Assembly (NCBI GenBank): GCA_022701965.1
Contig: JAKONL010000503.1
Location: forward strand, 1-11,294
Source: Burkholderiaceae bacterium
Lineage (GTDB): Bacteria > Pseudomonadota > Gammaproteobacteria > Burkholderiales > Burkholderiaceae
Direction of reading: 5' to 3'
DNA: 11,294 nt
Positions 1 to 7,246 of the stretch are shown here, piece by piece. Each line of letters starts with the position of its first letter. The stretch's first letter is position 1. A program made the position numbers and the translations under genes. Under the pieces are notes generated by a model that worked only from the letters and a program-made list of their open reading frames with translations, ran no database searches and was not told the origin of the DNA.

Positions 1-1578
1 CTGAGCCAGAAGTTCAGCGAGCACGCACTCGACGCGACCGATGCGTTCGGCTACTACGCCGACGCCGGCGAACTCGCGGGCGTGCCCGAGGACGTGGTCG
101 CCGCAGCACGCGCCGCGGCCGAAGCCGAAGGCAAGTCCGGCTACAAGCTCACGCTGAAGATGCCCAGCTACCTGCCGGTGATGCAGTTCGCCAAGAGCAG
201 TGCCCTGCGCGAGACGCTCTACCGCGCCTACGTGACACGGGCGAGCGAATTCGGCGACCCGGCCTTCGACAACACCGCCCTGATCTCCGAGATCCTCGCT
301 TTGCGCGAGGAGGAATCGAAGCTTCTGGGCTACAACAATTTCGGCGAACTCTCGGTCGTGCCGAAGATGGCCGAGTCGCCCGCGCAGGTCGTCAAGTTCC
401 TGCGCGACCTCGGCGTGAAGGCCAGGCCCTTCGGCCAGCGCGATGTCGCCGACCTGCGCGCCTTCGCGTCCGAGCAGCTCGGCATGGTCGACCCGCAACC
501 CTGGGACTGGACCTATGTCGGCGAGAAGCTCAAGGAAGCGCGCTATGCGTTCAGCGAGCAGGACGTGAAGCAGTACTTCACTGCGCCCAAGGTGATGGCC
601 GGACTGTTCAAGATCGTCGAGACCGTGTTCGAGGTGTCGATCCGCCGTGACAGCGCGCCGGTCTGGCACCCGAGCGTCGAGTTCTATCGCATCGAGCGAG
701 CCGGCCAATGCGTCGGCCAGTTCTACCTCGACCCCTCGGCGCGCGCCGGCAAGCGCGGCGGCGCCTGGATGGACGATGTCCGCGGTCGCTGGATCCGCCC
801 GGACACCGGCGCCTTGCAGACGCCCGTCGCGCAGCTGGTCTGCAACTTCGCCGAAGGCGTCGACGGCAAGCCGCCGCTGCTCACGCACGACGACGTGACC
901 ACGCTCTTCCACGAGTTCGGCCACGGCCTGCATCACATGCTCACGCAGATCAACGAGCGTGACGTCTCGGGCATCAGCGGCGTCGAGTGGGACGCGGTGG
1001 AGCTGCCGAGCCAGTTCATGGAGAACTTCTGCTGGGAGTGGGACGTGCTCCAGCACATGACCGCGCATGTCGATACCGGTGCTCCCCTGCCGCGCGCGCT
1101 GTTCGACAAGATGACGGCTGCCAAGAACTTCCAGAGCGGCCTGCAGACATTGCGACAGATCGAGTTCTCGCTCTTCGACATGCTGCTGCACACCGAGTAC
1201 GACGCCGCGGCTGCGAAGCCGGGCGACGTCATGGCGCTGCTCAACAAGGTACGCGGGGAGATCGCGGTGATGCCGTCGCCGTCGTTCAGCCGCACGCCGA
1301 ATACGTTCAGCCATATCTTCTCGGGCGGCTACGCTGCGGGCTACTACAGCTACAAATGGGCCGAGGTGCTGAGCGCGGACGCCTATGCCGCCTTTGAGGA
1401 GACGGTGGGCAGCAACGGCGAGCCGAGCATCGAGACCGGCCGCAAATACCGGCAGCAGATCCTCGAGGCGGGCGGCAGCCGCAGCGCGATGGAATCGTTC
1501 AAGGCCTTTCGCGGCCGCGAGCCGCAGCTCGATGCCCTCCTGCGCCACCAAGGGATGGCAGAGCCGCAGCCGGCCTGA
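1..1578 (+). CDS. prlC: Oligopeptidase A-like M3 metallopeptidase, 5' end cut by window edge
   Basis: Cytoplasmic zinc endopeptidase of family M3 (thimet oligopeptidase/OpdA type) that degrades short peptides, including cleaved signal peptides. The frame is open from base 1, so about 525 C-terminal residues are visible; E. coli PrlC has about 680, so roughly 150 N-terminal residues lie outside. An in-frame GTG at 82 is internal, not the start. The zinc motif HEFGH is encoded at 910-924, and the third zinc ligand is the Glu of VELPSQ at 1000-1002, 26 residues after the second His, as in thimet oligopeptidase. Further downstream the family block SGGYAAGYYSYKWAEVL (from about 1321) supplies substrate-binding Tyr and Gly residues. 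All catalytic residues I can check are present. The stop codon lies inside a terminator hairpin, so the gene ends its transcription unit. Assignment to M3 is very sure; PrlC rather than a Dcp-type dipeptidase is inferred from resemblance. Confidence 0.93.
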   Translation: MSQKFSEHALDATDAFGYYADAGELAGVPEDVVAAARAAAEAEGKSGYKLTLKMPSYLPVMQFAKSSALRETLYRAYVTRASEFGDPAFDNTALISEILALREEESKLLGYNNFGELSVVPKMAESPAQVVKFLRDLGVKARPFGQRDVADLRAFASEQLGMVDPQPWDWTYVGEKLKEARYAFSEQDVKQYFTAPKVMAGLFKIVETVFEVSIRRDSAPVWHPSVEFYRIERAGQCVGQFYLDPSARAGKRGGAWMDDVRGRWIRPDTGALQTPVAQLVCNFAEGVDGKPPLLTHDDVTTLFHEFGHGLHHMLTQINERDVSGISGVEWDAVELPSQFMENFCWEWDVLQHMTAHVDTGAPLPRALFDKMTAAKNFQSGLQTLRQIEFSLFDMLLHTEYDAAAAKPGDVMALLNKVRGEIAVMPSPSFSRTPNTFSHIFSGGYAAGYYSYKWAEVLSADAYAAFEETVGSNGEPSIETGRKYRQQILEAGGSRSAMESFKAFRGREPQLDALLRHQGMAEPQPA

Positions 1579-1591
1579 GCCGGCTTCGTTT
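1568..1591 (+). terminator. Intrinsic terminator after prlC
   Basis: A perfect inverted repeat AGCCGGC / GCCGGCT (1568-1574 and 1579-1585) encloses a four-base loop CTGA that contains most of the prlC stop codon. It is followed by a T-rich tail TCGTTT. The 7-bp GC-rich stem plus tail fits a Rho-independent terminator. Confidence 0.65.
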
Positions 1592-1617
1592 GGACGTCGA
1601 GCGGCCTGAGAGATACT
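1590..1617 (+). promoter_or_regulatory. Possible sigma-70 promoter for the DUF4124-glutaredoxin gene
   Basis: TTGGAC at 1590-1595 and GATACT at 1612-1617 are separated by 16 bp, directly after the prlC terminator and 32 bp before the next start codon. The -10 matches the consensus at four of six positions; the -35 is weak. It is placed where a promoter is needed, but the match alone is not decisive. Confidence 0.3.
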
Positions 1618-1649
1618 GCGGGCGTTTCAAGCCGACCACGGGAGTTCCG

Positions 1650-2333
1650 ATGCGCCTTCAACCTCGTCGCCGTTCGCCGACCCTCGGTCGGGTGGTCGTC
1701 GCGCTCGTGCTGCTCGGCACCGCGGTCGTCGCACCGCACGCAGGGGCGCAACAGGTCTTCCGGCATGTCGACGGCAACGGCAAGGTGACGTTTTCGGACC
1801 AGCCTGGGGCTGCCGACGCCCGCGCCGCGTCGTCGGTCGCCGGTGCCCGTGCGGACTCTGGCGCCTCGGCTGCCGGCCTTCCCTACGAACTGCGGCAGGT
1901 CGTCCAGCGCTATCCGGTCGTCCTCTACACCCGCGACGATTGCGGACCCTGCGATACCGGCCGGGCACTCCTGACATCGCGCGGCGTCCCGCACACGGAA
2001 CGCCAGATCAGGACGCCGGAGGACAGCGAGGCTTTCCTGAAGCTCAGCGGCGAGGACTCGCTTCCGCTCCTGAGCGTCGGCAGCCAGCAACTCAAAGGCT
2101 TCTCGGACACGACGTGGTCGCAGTATCTGGATGCCGCAGGCTATCCGAAGAGCGTCCAGCTGCCGGCTGGCTATCGCAATCCAGCGCCTCAGCCGCTGGT
2201 CACCAGGAGTGCCGCGTCGCCTTCTCCTTCCGCCGCGGCACCGCCGCCGCCGATCGGGGCCACATCCTTGCCACCGATCCCACCCGACGTCAGCGGACCG
2301 ACACCCGGCAATCCGGCCGGCATCAGGTTCTAG
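1650..2333 (+). CDS. Secreted DUF4124 and glutaredoxin-domain protein
   Basis: Predicted 227-residue exported thiol-redox protein. ATG 1650 is chosen over an upstream in-frame start because GGAG (1641-1644) sits 5 bases before it and the N-terminus then reads as a signal peptide: a basic stretch (residues 5-14), a hydrophobic core (15-28) and a likely cleavage after AGA at about 33. Residues 34-53 match the DUF4124 pattern ([16 protein letters not shown]), usual at the start of periplasmic betaproteobacterial proteins. Residues about 89-165 form a glutaredoxin-like fold with the active site CGPC (98-101), the cis-Pro region SLPLLSVG (137-144) and a Gly-Phe (150-151). The tail from about 170 is proline- and alanine-rich and probably disordered. 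The CGPC site is thioredoxin-like rather than the classic glutaredoxin CPYC. The substrate is unknown. It converges tail-to-tail with rpiA. Confidence 0.85.
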   Translation: MRLQPRRRSPTLGRVVVALVLLGTAVVAPHAGAQQVFRHVDGNGKVTFSDQPGAADARAASSVAGARADSGASAAGLPYELRQVVQRYPVVLYTRDDCGPCDTGRALLTSRGVPHTERQIRTPEDSEAFLKLSGEDSLPLLSVGSQQLKGFSDTTWSQYLDAAGYPKSVQLPAGYRNPAPQPLVTRSAASPSPSAAAPPPPIGATSLPPIPPDVSGPTPGNPAGIRF

Positions 2334-3019
2334 GAAAAACGCAGCGTCTCGACGCCCGTCGTCGTACCGAGCAGGCACACCGTGGCGCGCTGGCGAGCGA
2401 AGACCCCGACGGTGACGACACCGGGCCACTGGCTCACTTCCATCTCGAACCCGAGGGGATCGGCGATCTTCAGGCCGGTGATGTCGACGATGTGCTGGCC
2501 GTTGTCGGTGACCAGCGCCTGGCCGTCCTTCTCGCGCACCTGCGCCACGCCGCCCAGGCGCTCGAACTGCCGCATGATCCGCCGCGCAGCCATCGGCACT
2601 ACCTCGACCGGCAACGGAAACGCGCCCAGCACGTCCACGCGCTTGGACGCATCGGCGATACAGACGAAGGCCTTCGACTGCGCCGCGACGATCTTCTCGC
2701 GCGTCAACGCCGCGCCACCGCCCTTGATCATGAATCCGTTGCCGTCGATCTCGTCCGCCCCGTCGATGTAGACGGCGAGTTCGTCGACCGCATTGCTGTC
2801 GAACACCTCGATGCCGAGCGCACGCAGGCGCTCGGTCGAAGCCACCGAACTCGACACCGCGCCGCGGACCCGGTCCTTCATGTCCGCCAGGGCCTCGATG
2901 AACTTGTTGACCGTGGAGCCGGTGCCGACACCGACGATTTCGCCTTCGACGACGTAATCGAGCGCGGCGCGGCCGACCTGCGCCTTGAGCTCGTCCTGGG
3001 TCAGTGGCGAAGTGGTCAT
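2330..3019 (-). CDS. rpiA: Ribose-5-phosphate isomerase A
   Basis: Cytosolic enzyme interconverting ribose 5-phosphate and ribulose 5-phosphate in the non-oxidative pentose phosphate pathway. The 229-residue product is complete (E. coli RpiA has 219). Visible family motifs are the phosphate-binding GTGST at 32-36, DGADEID at 86-92 and [11 protein letters not shown] at 99-109, which holds the catalytic Lys and Glu; residues 142-155 ([14 protein letters not shown]) also match. Its TAG stop shares the palindrome CTAG (2330-2333) with the TAG of the convergent upstream gene. The ATG has no clear Shine-Dalgarno sequence: the bases just before it are C/T-rich, so the leader may be short or the mRNA leaderless. 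It diverges from pyrD across about 41 bp, so the promoters of the two must overlap each other or the coding sequences. Confidence 0.96.
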   Translation of the reverse strand: MTTSPLTQDELKAQVGRAALDYVVEGEIVGVGTGSTVNKFIEALADMKDRVRGAVSSSVASTERLRALGIEVFDSNAVDELAVYIDGADEIDGNGFMIKGGGAALTREKIVAAQSKAFVCIADASKRVDVLGAFPLPVEVVPMAARRIMRQFERLGGVAQVREKDGQALVTDNGQHIVDITGLKIADPLGFEMEVSQWPGVVTVGVFARQRATVCLLGTTTGVETLRFS

Positions 3020-3060
3020 CGGGGAGAATCCGTCGTTGTGTTCAAAGCGTGAATTATCCG

Positions 3061-4122
3061 ATGCCGTTGCCCTCCTCCCTGTATGGACTCGCCCGTCCGT
3101 TCCTGTTCGGACTCGATGCCGAACATGCGCACGAAGTCACGCTCGACGCGCTGGCGCGCACGCAGAACACGCCGCTCGCGCGGCTCTACACCGCGCCCCG
3201 CGTCGCCGATCCGGTCACCCTGGCCGGGCTGCGGTTCCCCAACCGTGTCGGCCTCGCGGCGGGACTGGACAAGAACGCGCGCTGCATCGACGCCTTCGCC
3301 GCGATGGGATTCGGCTTCGTCGAGGTGGGCACGGTCACGCCGAAACCGCAACCGGGCAACGCCAAGCCGCGCATGTTCAGGCTGCCGCGAGGCGAGGCGC
3401 TCATCAACCGGCTGGGCTTCAACAACGAGGGGCTCGACGCCTTCGTCGCCAATGTGCAGCGCGCGCGGTTTCGCGACGCCGGCCGCTCACCCATGCTGCT
3501 GGGCCTGAACATCGGCAAGAACGCGTCGACGCCGATCGAGCAGGCGACCGATGACTACCTGGCGTGCCTGGATGGCGTCTACCCGCATGCCGACTACGTG
3601 ACCGTCAACATCTCCAGCCCCAACACGGCCAACCTGCGCAGCCTCCAGGGCGACGAGGCACTTGACGGCCTGCTCGGCGCGTTGACGGCGCGGCGCACGG
3701 TGCTGGCTGCGCGGCTCGGCCGGCAGGTGCCGATGTTCCTGAAGATCGCGCCGGATCTCGACGACGCGCAGGTCGCCGTCATCGCCGCAGCCCTGAAACG
3801 GCACGCCATGGACGGCGTGGTCGCGACCAACACCACGATGTCGCGCGACGCGGTCGCAGGCCTGCCGCATGCGCAGGAAGCCGGCGGACTCTCCGGTAGG
3901 CCGGTGCGCGCGTCGAGCAACCGCGTGATCTCCCAGTTGCGCGCCGAGCTGGGCGCTGGGTTTCCGATCGTCGGCGTGGGCGGCGTCCTGAGCGCGGCGG
4001 ACGCCGTGGAAAAGATCGCTGCCGGCGCCGACGTGGTGCAGATCTACACCGGGCTGATCTATCGCGGGCCGGCGCTGGTGCATCAGGTCGGGCAAGCATT
4101 GCGCGCCGCACGGCACGCCTGA
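3061..4122 (+). CDS. pyrD: Dihydroorotate dehydrogenase (quinone), class 2
   Basis: FMN enzyme of the inner membrane that oxidises dihydroorotate to orotate and passes electrons to quinone, the fourth step of de novo pyrimidine synthesis. With ATG 3061 the product has 353 residues. The N-terminal segment (residues 4-30, with [11 protein letters not shown]) is the class 2 membrane-docking extension. Motifs: AAGLDKNA at 66-73, [14 protein letters not shown] at 87-100, [10 protein letters not shown] at 115-124, and [11 protein letters not shown] at 183-193, where Ser186 aligns with the catalytic Ser175 of E. coli PyrD. Also seen are [22 protein letters not shown] and VGVGGV, the last in the FMN-phosphate region. 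An in-frame GTG at 3049 would add four residues; neither start has a strong ribosome-binding site, so ATG 3061 is chosen by likeness to relatives. The gene faces the YqjE-like gene convergently with about 41 bp between. Confidence 0.95.
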   Translation: MPLPSSLYGLARPFLFGLDAEHAHEVTLDALARTQNTPLARLYTAPRVADPVTLAGLRFPNRVGLAAGLDKNARCIDAFAAMGFGFVEVGTVTPKPQPGNAKPRMFRLPRGEALINRLGFNNEGLDAFVANVQRARFRDAGRSPMLLGLNIGKNASTPIEQATDDYLACLDGVYPHADYVTVNISSPNTANLRSLQGDEALDGLLGALTARRTVLAARLGRQVPMFLKIAPDLDDAQVAVIAAALKRHAMDGVVATNTTMSRDAVAGLPHAQEAGGLSGRPVRASSNRVISQLRAELGAGFPIVGVGGVLSAADAVEKIAAGADVVQIYTGLIYRGPALVHQVGQALRAARHA

Positions 4123-4132
4123 GCGCTGCCGG

Positions 4133-4147
4133 CGCCCTTATCGGGCG
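4133..4147. terminator. Small hairpin between convergent pyrD and YqjE-like gene
   Basis: CGCCC (4133-4137) and GGGCG (4143-4147) pair around a five-base loop TTATC in the 41 bp between the two convergent stops. The stem is short and has no T-run on either side, so it is a weak bidirectional terminator candidate only. Confidence 0.25.
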
Positions 4148-4163
4148 ATCATCGGTGCGGTGG

Positions 4164-4883
4164 TCAGCGCCGGCGCATCTTCCAGATCAGCGGCACGGCG
4201 AACAGGCTCCAGCGCACCAGCCGGCGCGGCTTGACCACGGCCACGACCGCCGCGGCCGCGACACCCGTCGCCAAGGGATGCCGGCGCGCCAATCGCACCG
4301 CGGCCTGCCCGGGCGTCTCGTCGACCGGCGCCGCGACCGGTCCTGGCCGTACGTCGTCCTGCGCCGCCGCCATCACGGCGACCCGCTGACGCTGGCGATC
4401 GATTCGCGCCAGCAGTTCGTCACGTGTCACAGGTCGCCGTGGACGCGGCGTGCCTTCGGGCAGAGGGGGTTTCGCCTCGCCGACGCTCAGGCGGCTCTGC
4501 ACCCACTCCCAATCGCGCGCGAATTGCTTCTGCGTCGCTTCGAGCGTGCCGACCGCGCCGCGAACGATGCCGAGCAGCGACAGCACCGCGGCCAGCCAGA
4601 GCAGCACCCATGCGCCCGCGACTGCCCAGGCGGCCGTCACGCGGTAGGAGGTATCCCAGAAATTGACGACCACGGCCATCGAAAGCAGCGCCGCAGTGAC
4701 GATCGTGAGCGCGAGGACGACGACGGCCAGCAGCAGCGTCGATGTCAGACGCTGTTTCTCGTCCTGCCATGCCATCTGGAGGAGCTGGGCGCGGTCCTCC
4801 AGCGCCAGGGCGCCTTCGCCGGCGGCGATCTTCAGGCGCCGGATGCGTGCATCGAGACCCAGGAACGAAAGCAGCCTGTTCAT
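4164..4883 (-). CDS. YqjE-like phage-holin-family membrane protein with YqjK-like C-terminal region
   Basis: 239-residue inner-membrane protein of unknown function. Residues 1-47 are a soluble amphipathic stretch. Two strong membrane segments follow at about 48-74 and 83-107 (PF07332, 'phage holin family', the YqjE type; not expected to be a working holin here). A charged, proline-containing linker (108-152) leads to a second module at about 152-239: a basic Gln/Arg helix (RDELLARIDRQRQR), an Ala/Val-rich hydrophobic stretch (about 205-217), then KPRRLVRW and a basic end. In layout this resembles E. coli YqjK, which is encoded separately after yqjD and yqjE. The ATG follows directly on the TGA of the upstream DUF883 gene (TGAATG), so translation is probably coupled. 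Family assignment of the N-terminal part is fairly sure; the YqjK likeness is recalled from memory of that sequence, not aligned. Confidence 0.8.
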   Translation of the reverse strand: MNRLLSFLGLDARIRRLKIAAGEGALALEDRAQLLQMAWQDEKQRLTSTLLLAVVVLALTIVTAALLSMAVVVNFWDTSYRVTAAWAVAGAWVLLWLAAVLSLLGIVRGAVGTLEATQKQFARDWEWVQSRLSVGEAKPPLPEGTPRPRRPVTRDELLARIDRQRQRVAVMAAAQDDVRPGPVAAPVDETPGQAAVRLARRHPLATGVAAAAVVAVVKPRRLVRWSLFAVPLIWKMRRR

Positions 4884-5195
4884 TCAGCGCCTGCGCCCGA
4901 CCAGGAGGCCGACGACGACCCCGACCGCCAGTGCACCGGCGGCGATCTGCCACGGCTCGTCGTGCGCATAGGCGTTCGCGGTCGTGGCGGCTTCCTTGGC
5001 CTTGCGTGCGGCCAGCTTGCTTTTCTCGGCGGCGAGTTCGCGCGCGATGGCAAGGCGTGCCTCGACCCGCTGGCGCAATGCCTTGATCTGCGGATGGGCG
5101 GCGAGGTCGACGTGGCCCAGCACACCCTTGACGTCGCTGGCGATGTCCTCGACGACGGCATTGGACGCTGCTTCGAGGTTGTTGGATGCACTCAT
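4884..5195 (-). CDS. DUF883 / YqjD-ElaB family membrane-anchored protein
   Basis: 103-residue protein. In E. coli, YqjD and ElaB are stationary-phase inner-membrane proteins that bind ribosomes through their N-terminal regions; whether this one does so is inference. Residues 1-35 are acidic and polar, and 37-75 form a long Ala/Lys/Arg/Glu-rich helix likely to be a coiled coil. The C-terminus carries the family hallmark: HDEPWQ (78-83) and then a glycine-rich membrane helix (about 84-100, GALAVGVVVGLLVG) ending in RRR. ATG 5195 is chosen because GGAGGA (5205-5210) lies nine bases upstream; an earlier in-frame ATG at 5255 would add 20 unlike-family residues and lacks such a site. It is the first gene of a two-gene unit with the YqjE-like gene. 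Confidence 0.88.
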   Translation of the reverse strand: MSASNNLEAASNAVVEDIASDVKGVLGHVDLAAHPQIKALRQRVEARLAIARELAAEKSKLAARKAKEAATTANAYAHDEPWQIAAGALAVGVVVGLLVGRRR

Positions 5196-5198
5196 TGG

Positions 5199-5284
5199 AA
5201 TTGTTCCTCCGTGATGGCTGCCGGCAACGGCGCCGGCGTCTGCAGGCTGCTGCAAGCAGCGTGCCGAACCATGTTACATGCCGC
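5199..5284 (-). promoter_or_regulatory. Leader region of the DUF883-YqjE operon with palindromes
   Basis: The 89 bp between the oxidoreductase stop and the DUF883 start holds the ribosome-binding site (GGAGGA, 5205-5210), two copies of GCCGGC (5221-5226 and 5234-5239) able to pair around the intervening bases, and a perfect 11-bp palindrome CATGTTACATG (5270-5280). The first could be a terminator-like hairpin after the oxidoreductase gene or a leader stem; the second could be a protein-binding site. No convincing -35/-10 pair was found. Confidence 0.3.
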
Positions 5285-6388
5285 CTAGCCGGCAGCGAGC
5301 AGTTCGCTCACGTGGCGCGCGATGGCCAAGCTGCTCGTGAGTCCCGGCGATTCGATGCCGAAGAGATTCACCAGACCCGGAACGCCGTGCGTCCGTGGAC
5401 CGTCGATGCGGAAATCCGCTGCCGCCTCGCCCGGTGCGGAGATCTTCGGGCGGATGCCCGCATAACCGGGCACGAGCGCGCCGTCCTTCAACCCGGGCCA
5501 GTAACGCCGTACTTCTGCATAGAACGCATCGCCGCGTGACGGGTCGACGACGAGATCGTCGGCCGAATCGACCCACTGCACGTCGGGGCCGAACTTCGCT
5601 TGGCCACCGAGGTCAAGCGTGAGGTGGACACCGAGCCCGGCAGGTTCCGGAACGGGATAGATGAGACGGGAAAACGGCGCTTTGCCGGCGAGCGTGAAGT
5701 AGCTTCCCTTGGCGAAATAGCTTCGGGGTACGTCATCAGCCGACAGGCCGCTGAAACACGAGGCCAATGCAGGAGCAGACAAACCCGCCGAATTGACCAC
5801 CGTGCGACACCGCAATTCGGTGCCGTCGACCGTCTGGAGAACGATGCCCTGCGAGGTCGAAGATGCAGATTCGACGGTCGACTTGACAGCGATCAGACCG
5901 CCCAGGTTCTCGAGATCGCCCTGCAGGGACAGCATGAACGCATGGCTGTCCAAGATGCCCGTGCTCGGTGAATGGATGGCGGCGAGACACTTGAGCGCAG
6001 GCTCGATGTCGAGCGCTTCACCACAGGAGAGCAATGCCAAGTCCGACACACCATTGGCAAGCCCCTTGGCAGCGATCGATTCGAGCTGCCGAACCTGCGC
6101 CTCGGTGGTCGCAACGATCAGCTTGCCACAGCGCCGGTGGGGAATGCCGCGCTCGACCGCGTACCTATAGAGCAGGTCGCGCCCTTCGACGCATAAACGA
6201 GCCTTGAGCGAACCCTGTGCGTAATAGATTCCGGCGTGGATCACCTCGCTGTTGCGGGAACTCGTTCCGGTGCCGATGGCGGCCTCCGCCTCGAGAACCA
6301 TTACTTCGCGCCCCACCGAGGCCAATTCGCGAGCTATCGCCAATCCGACAACACCCGCACCTATCACCACGCAATCGACATCGTCCAT
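5285..6388 (-). CDS. FAD-dependent oxidoreductase, L-2-hydroxyglutarate oxidase-like
   Basis: 367-residue flavoprotein of the DAO superfamily (PF01266, COG0579). A Rossmann FAD-binding motif GAGVVG (10-15) with the ribose-binding Glu33 starts the protein. The block [14 protein letters not shown] (43-56) followed by GSLKARLC (59-66) is characteristic of the L-2-hydroxyglutarate dehydrogenase/oxidase (LhgO, L2HGDH) family; YgaF of E. coli has a very similar stretch. CGKLIVAT follows, as in YgaF. The C-terminus [17 protein letters not shown] is the second FAD-contacting region. The likely reaction is oxidation of L-2-hydroxyglutarate to 2-oxoglutarate with electrons to quinone or oxygen, but the protein is shorter than YgaF (about 420) and many close family members are uncharacterised, so the substrate is inference. 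ATG 6388 is the natural start; only a weak AGG precedes it. The small proline-rich gene lies 49 bp upstream on the same strand. Confidence 0.85.
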   Translation of the reverse strand: MDDVDCVVIGAGVVGLAIARELASVGREVMVLEAEAAIGTGTSSRNSEVIHAGIYYAQGSLKARLCVEGRDLLYRYAVERGIPHRRCGKLIVATTEAQVRQLESIAAKGLANGVSDLALLSCGEALDIEPALKCLAAIHSPSTGILDSHAFMLSLQGDLENLGGLIAVKSTVESASSTSQGIVLQTVDGTELRCRTVVNSAGLSAPALASCFSGLSADDVPRSYFAKGSYFTLAGKAPFSRLIYPVPEPAGLGVHLTLDLGGQAKFGPDVQWVDSADDLVVDPSRGDAFYAEVRRYWPGLKDGALVPGYAGIRPKISAPGEAAADFRIDGPRTHGVPGLVNLFGIESPGLTSSLAIARHVSELLAAG

Positions 6389-6437
6389 CCTGCGAGCTTA
6401 GCGCGGGATCACGGCCCACTGGTCCGGCCGATGCGCT

Positions 6438-6689
6438 TCAGTTCAGACGTAGCGATGCCGAGGTCCGCGGCCAACGGAATGCCGCGGCTGACATGAATTG
6501 CCGATTCGCCATGAAATGCAGTTCCGTCGCTATCTTCACGGTGCTGTCGGGACGAATCCGGATCGCATCGACTTTGACGGATATCAGAGCACCTGCGCCT
6601 TCGTCCGGCTCCACCGGCAGCTCGCTCGGCGGAGTGCCATCGGGGGTGATGGGAGTCGGAAGATCGGGAACGTTGGGAAGGGTCGCCAT
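6438..6689 (-). CDS. Small proline-rich hypothetical protein
   Basis: 83-residue protein I cannot assign. It is believed real because AAAGGAGTG (6697-6705) gives one of the strongest ribosome-binding sites in the window, eight bases before ATG 6689. Residues 1-31 are proline- and acid-rich with no membrane segment or signal peptide (NVPDLPTPITPDGTPP, then PVEPDEG), resembling short disordered proteins common in Burkholderiales. From about residue 35 the character changes abruptly: ISVKVDAIRIRPDSTVKIA could form beta strands, and the last 20 residues (RWPRTSASLRLN) look poorly conserved. The +2 frame from the same point also stays open to 6409. The C-terminal half may therefore be the result of a frameshift or a 3' replacement. 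It precedes the oxidoreductase gene on the same strand, possibly in one operon. Confidence 0.55.
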   Translation of the reverse strand: MATLPNVPDLPTPITPDGTPPSELPVEPDEGAGALISVKVDAIRIRPDSTVKIATELHFMANRQFMSAAAFRWPRTSASLRLN

Positions 6690-6874
6690 GGAATCACTCC
6701 TTTGAATACATTCGTTTTACGAATCCTGACAAAGACTTACGAAAGGAACTGCGCGCTCAATGCGTCGGTGATCGCCGACACGGCGCGTGCGACATGGTGG
6801 CGAGCCTCCGAAAGCAACAGACCCGGGATGCGGTCCAGGTTCTGGCGTGCATGAAGCCGGTAGCCAAGCGCGAC
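6690..6874. other. Gap between receiver gene and small proline-rich gene
   Basis: 185 bp. The low-coordinate end holds the ribosome-binding site of the small gene and the ATTCGT/ACGAAT inverted repeat. The rest stays open on the minus strand in the receiver's own frame (6737-6874), with no start codon or ribosome-binding site that would make it a separate gene. No promoter was identified with confidence. Confidence 0.4.
6710..6724. promoter_or_regulatory. Perfect inverted repeat upstream of the small proline-rich gene
   Basis: ATTCGT (6710-6715) and ACGAAT (6719-6724) are exact inverted copies around TTT. The element lies 20 bp upstream of ATG 6689, just before the ribosome-binding site, in locally AT-rich sequence. 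Such placement fits an operator or a leader hairpin; no known regulator site was recognised. Confidence 0.35.
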
Positions 6875-7246
6875 TCAGCCAGGAGCGTTGTCGAGCACGT
6901 AGGCGAAGAAGTCATCCAGGCCCGCGGCCTTGTCGAACACTGCATCCGCACCGTGAGCCATCGCGTCCGTGGCAGACACGTCTGCATAGTTGCTGAGAAC
7001 CACGACGCGCTGGTGTGGCAGCCGGGCGCTGCAGGCGCGCACGACACCGATGCCCGACCCTTCGGAGAGAAAGAGATCGAGCACGGCGATGTCCCAGCTG
7101 TCGGCATTCTTCGCCAGCCAGTGAAGCGCCTCGGGTTGCGACTGCGCATGACCGACCACCTCCGCGCCGGCGACCTCTTCCAACGCCATGCTCAGGTTGT
7201 CACGGATGTCCGGATGGTCTTCGACAAGAAAGATTCGGGAGGTCAT
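6875..7246 (-). CDS. Stand-alone response-regulator receiver protein
   Basis: 123-residue single REC domain with no output domain. The acidic pair Glu9-Asp10 (LVEDHPD) binds Mg2+; Asp57 in AVLDLFLSEG is the phosphoacceptor; Ser85 (VVLSNYA) and Lys106 (VFDKAAG) complete the catalytic set, so the domain should be phosphorylatable. It resembles receiver domains of the NarL/FixJ type lacking the HTH tail, and could act in a phosphorelay or by protein contact. ATG 7246 starts directly at the first beta strand; an in-frame ATG at 7264 would add six residues (MSNPSF). Neither has a clear ribosome-binding site. No histidine kinase lies within the window, so its partner is elsewhere. The same frame stays open for another 45 codons after the TGA, to TAA at 6737-6739. 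Confidence 0.8.
   Translation of the reverse strand: MTSRIFLVEDHPDIRDNLSMALEEVAGAEVVGHAQSQPEALHWLAKNADSWDIAVLDLFLSEGSGIGVVRACSARLPHQRVVVLSNYADVSATDAMAHGADAVFDKAAGLDDFFAYVLDNAPG

Noticed and set aside
4155..5288. 377-codon + strand open frame
   Set aside because: Antisense to the DUF883/YqjE pair, whose motifs, ribosome-binding site and abutting stop and start are clear. Composition (Arg, Gln, Asp, His rich) is typical of a shadow frame in GC-rich DNA.
6699..6733. Promoter TTGTCA / TATTCA on the minus strand before the small gene
   Set aside because: The -10 matches at three of six positions only, and the transcript would start inside the ribosome-binding site, leaving no usable leader.
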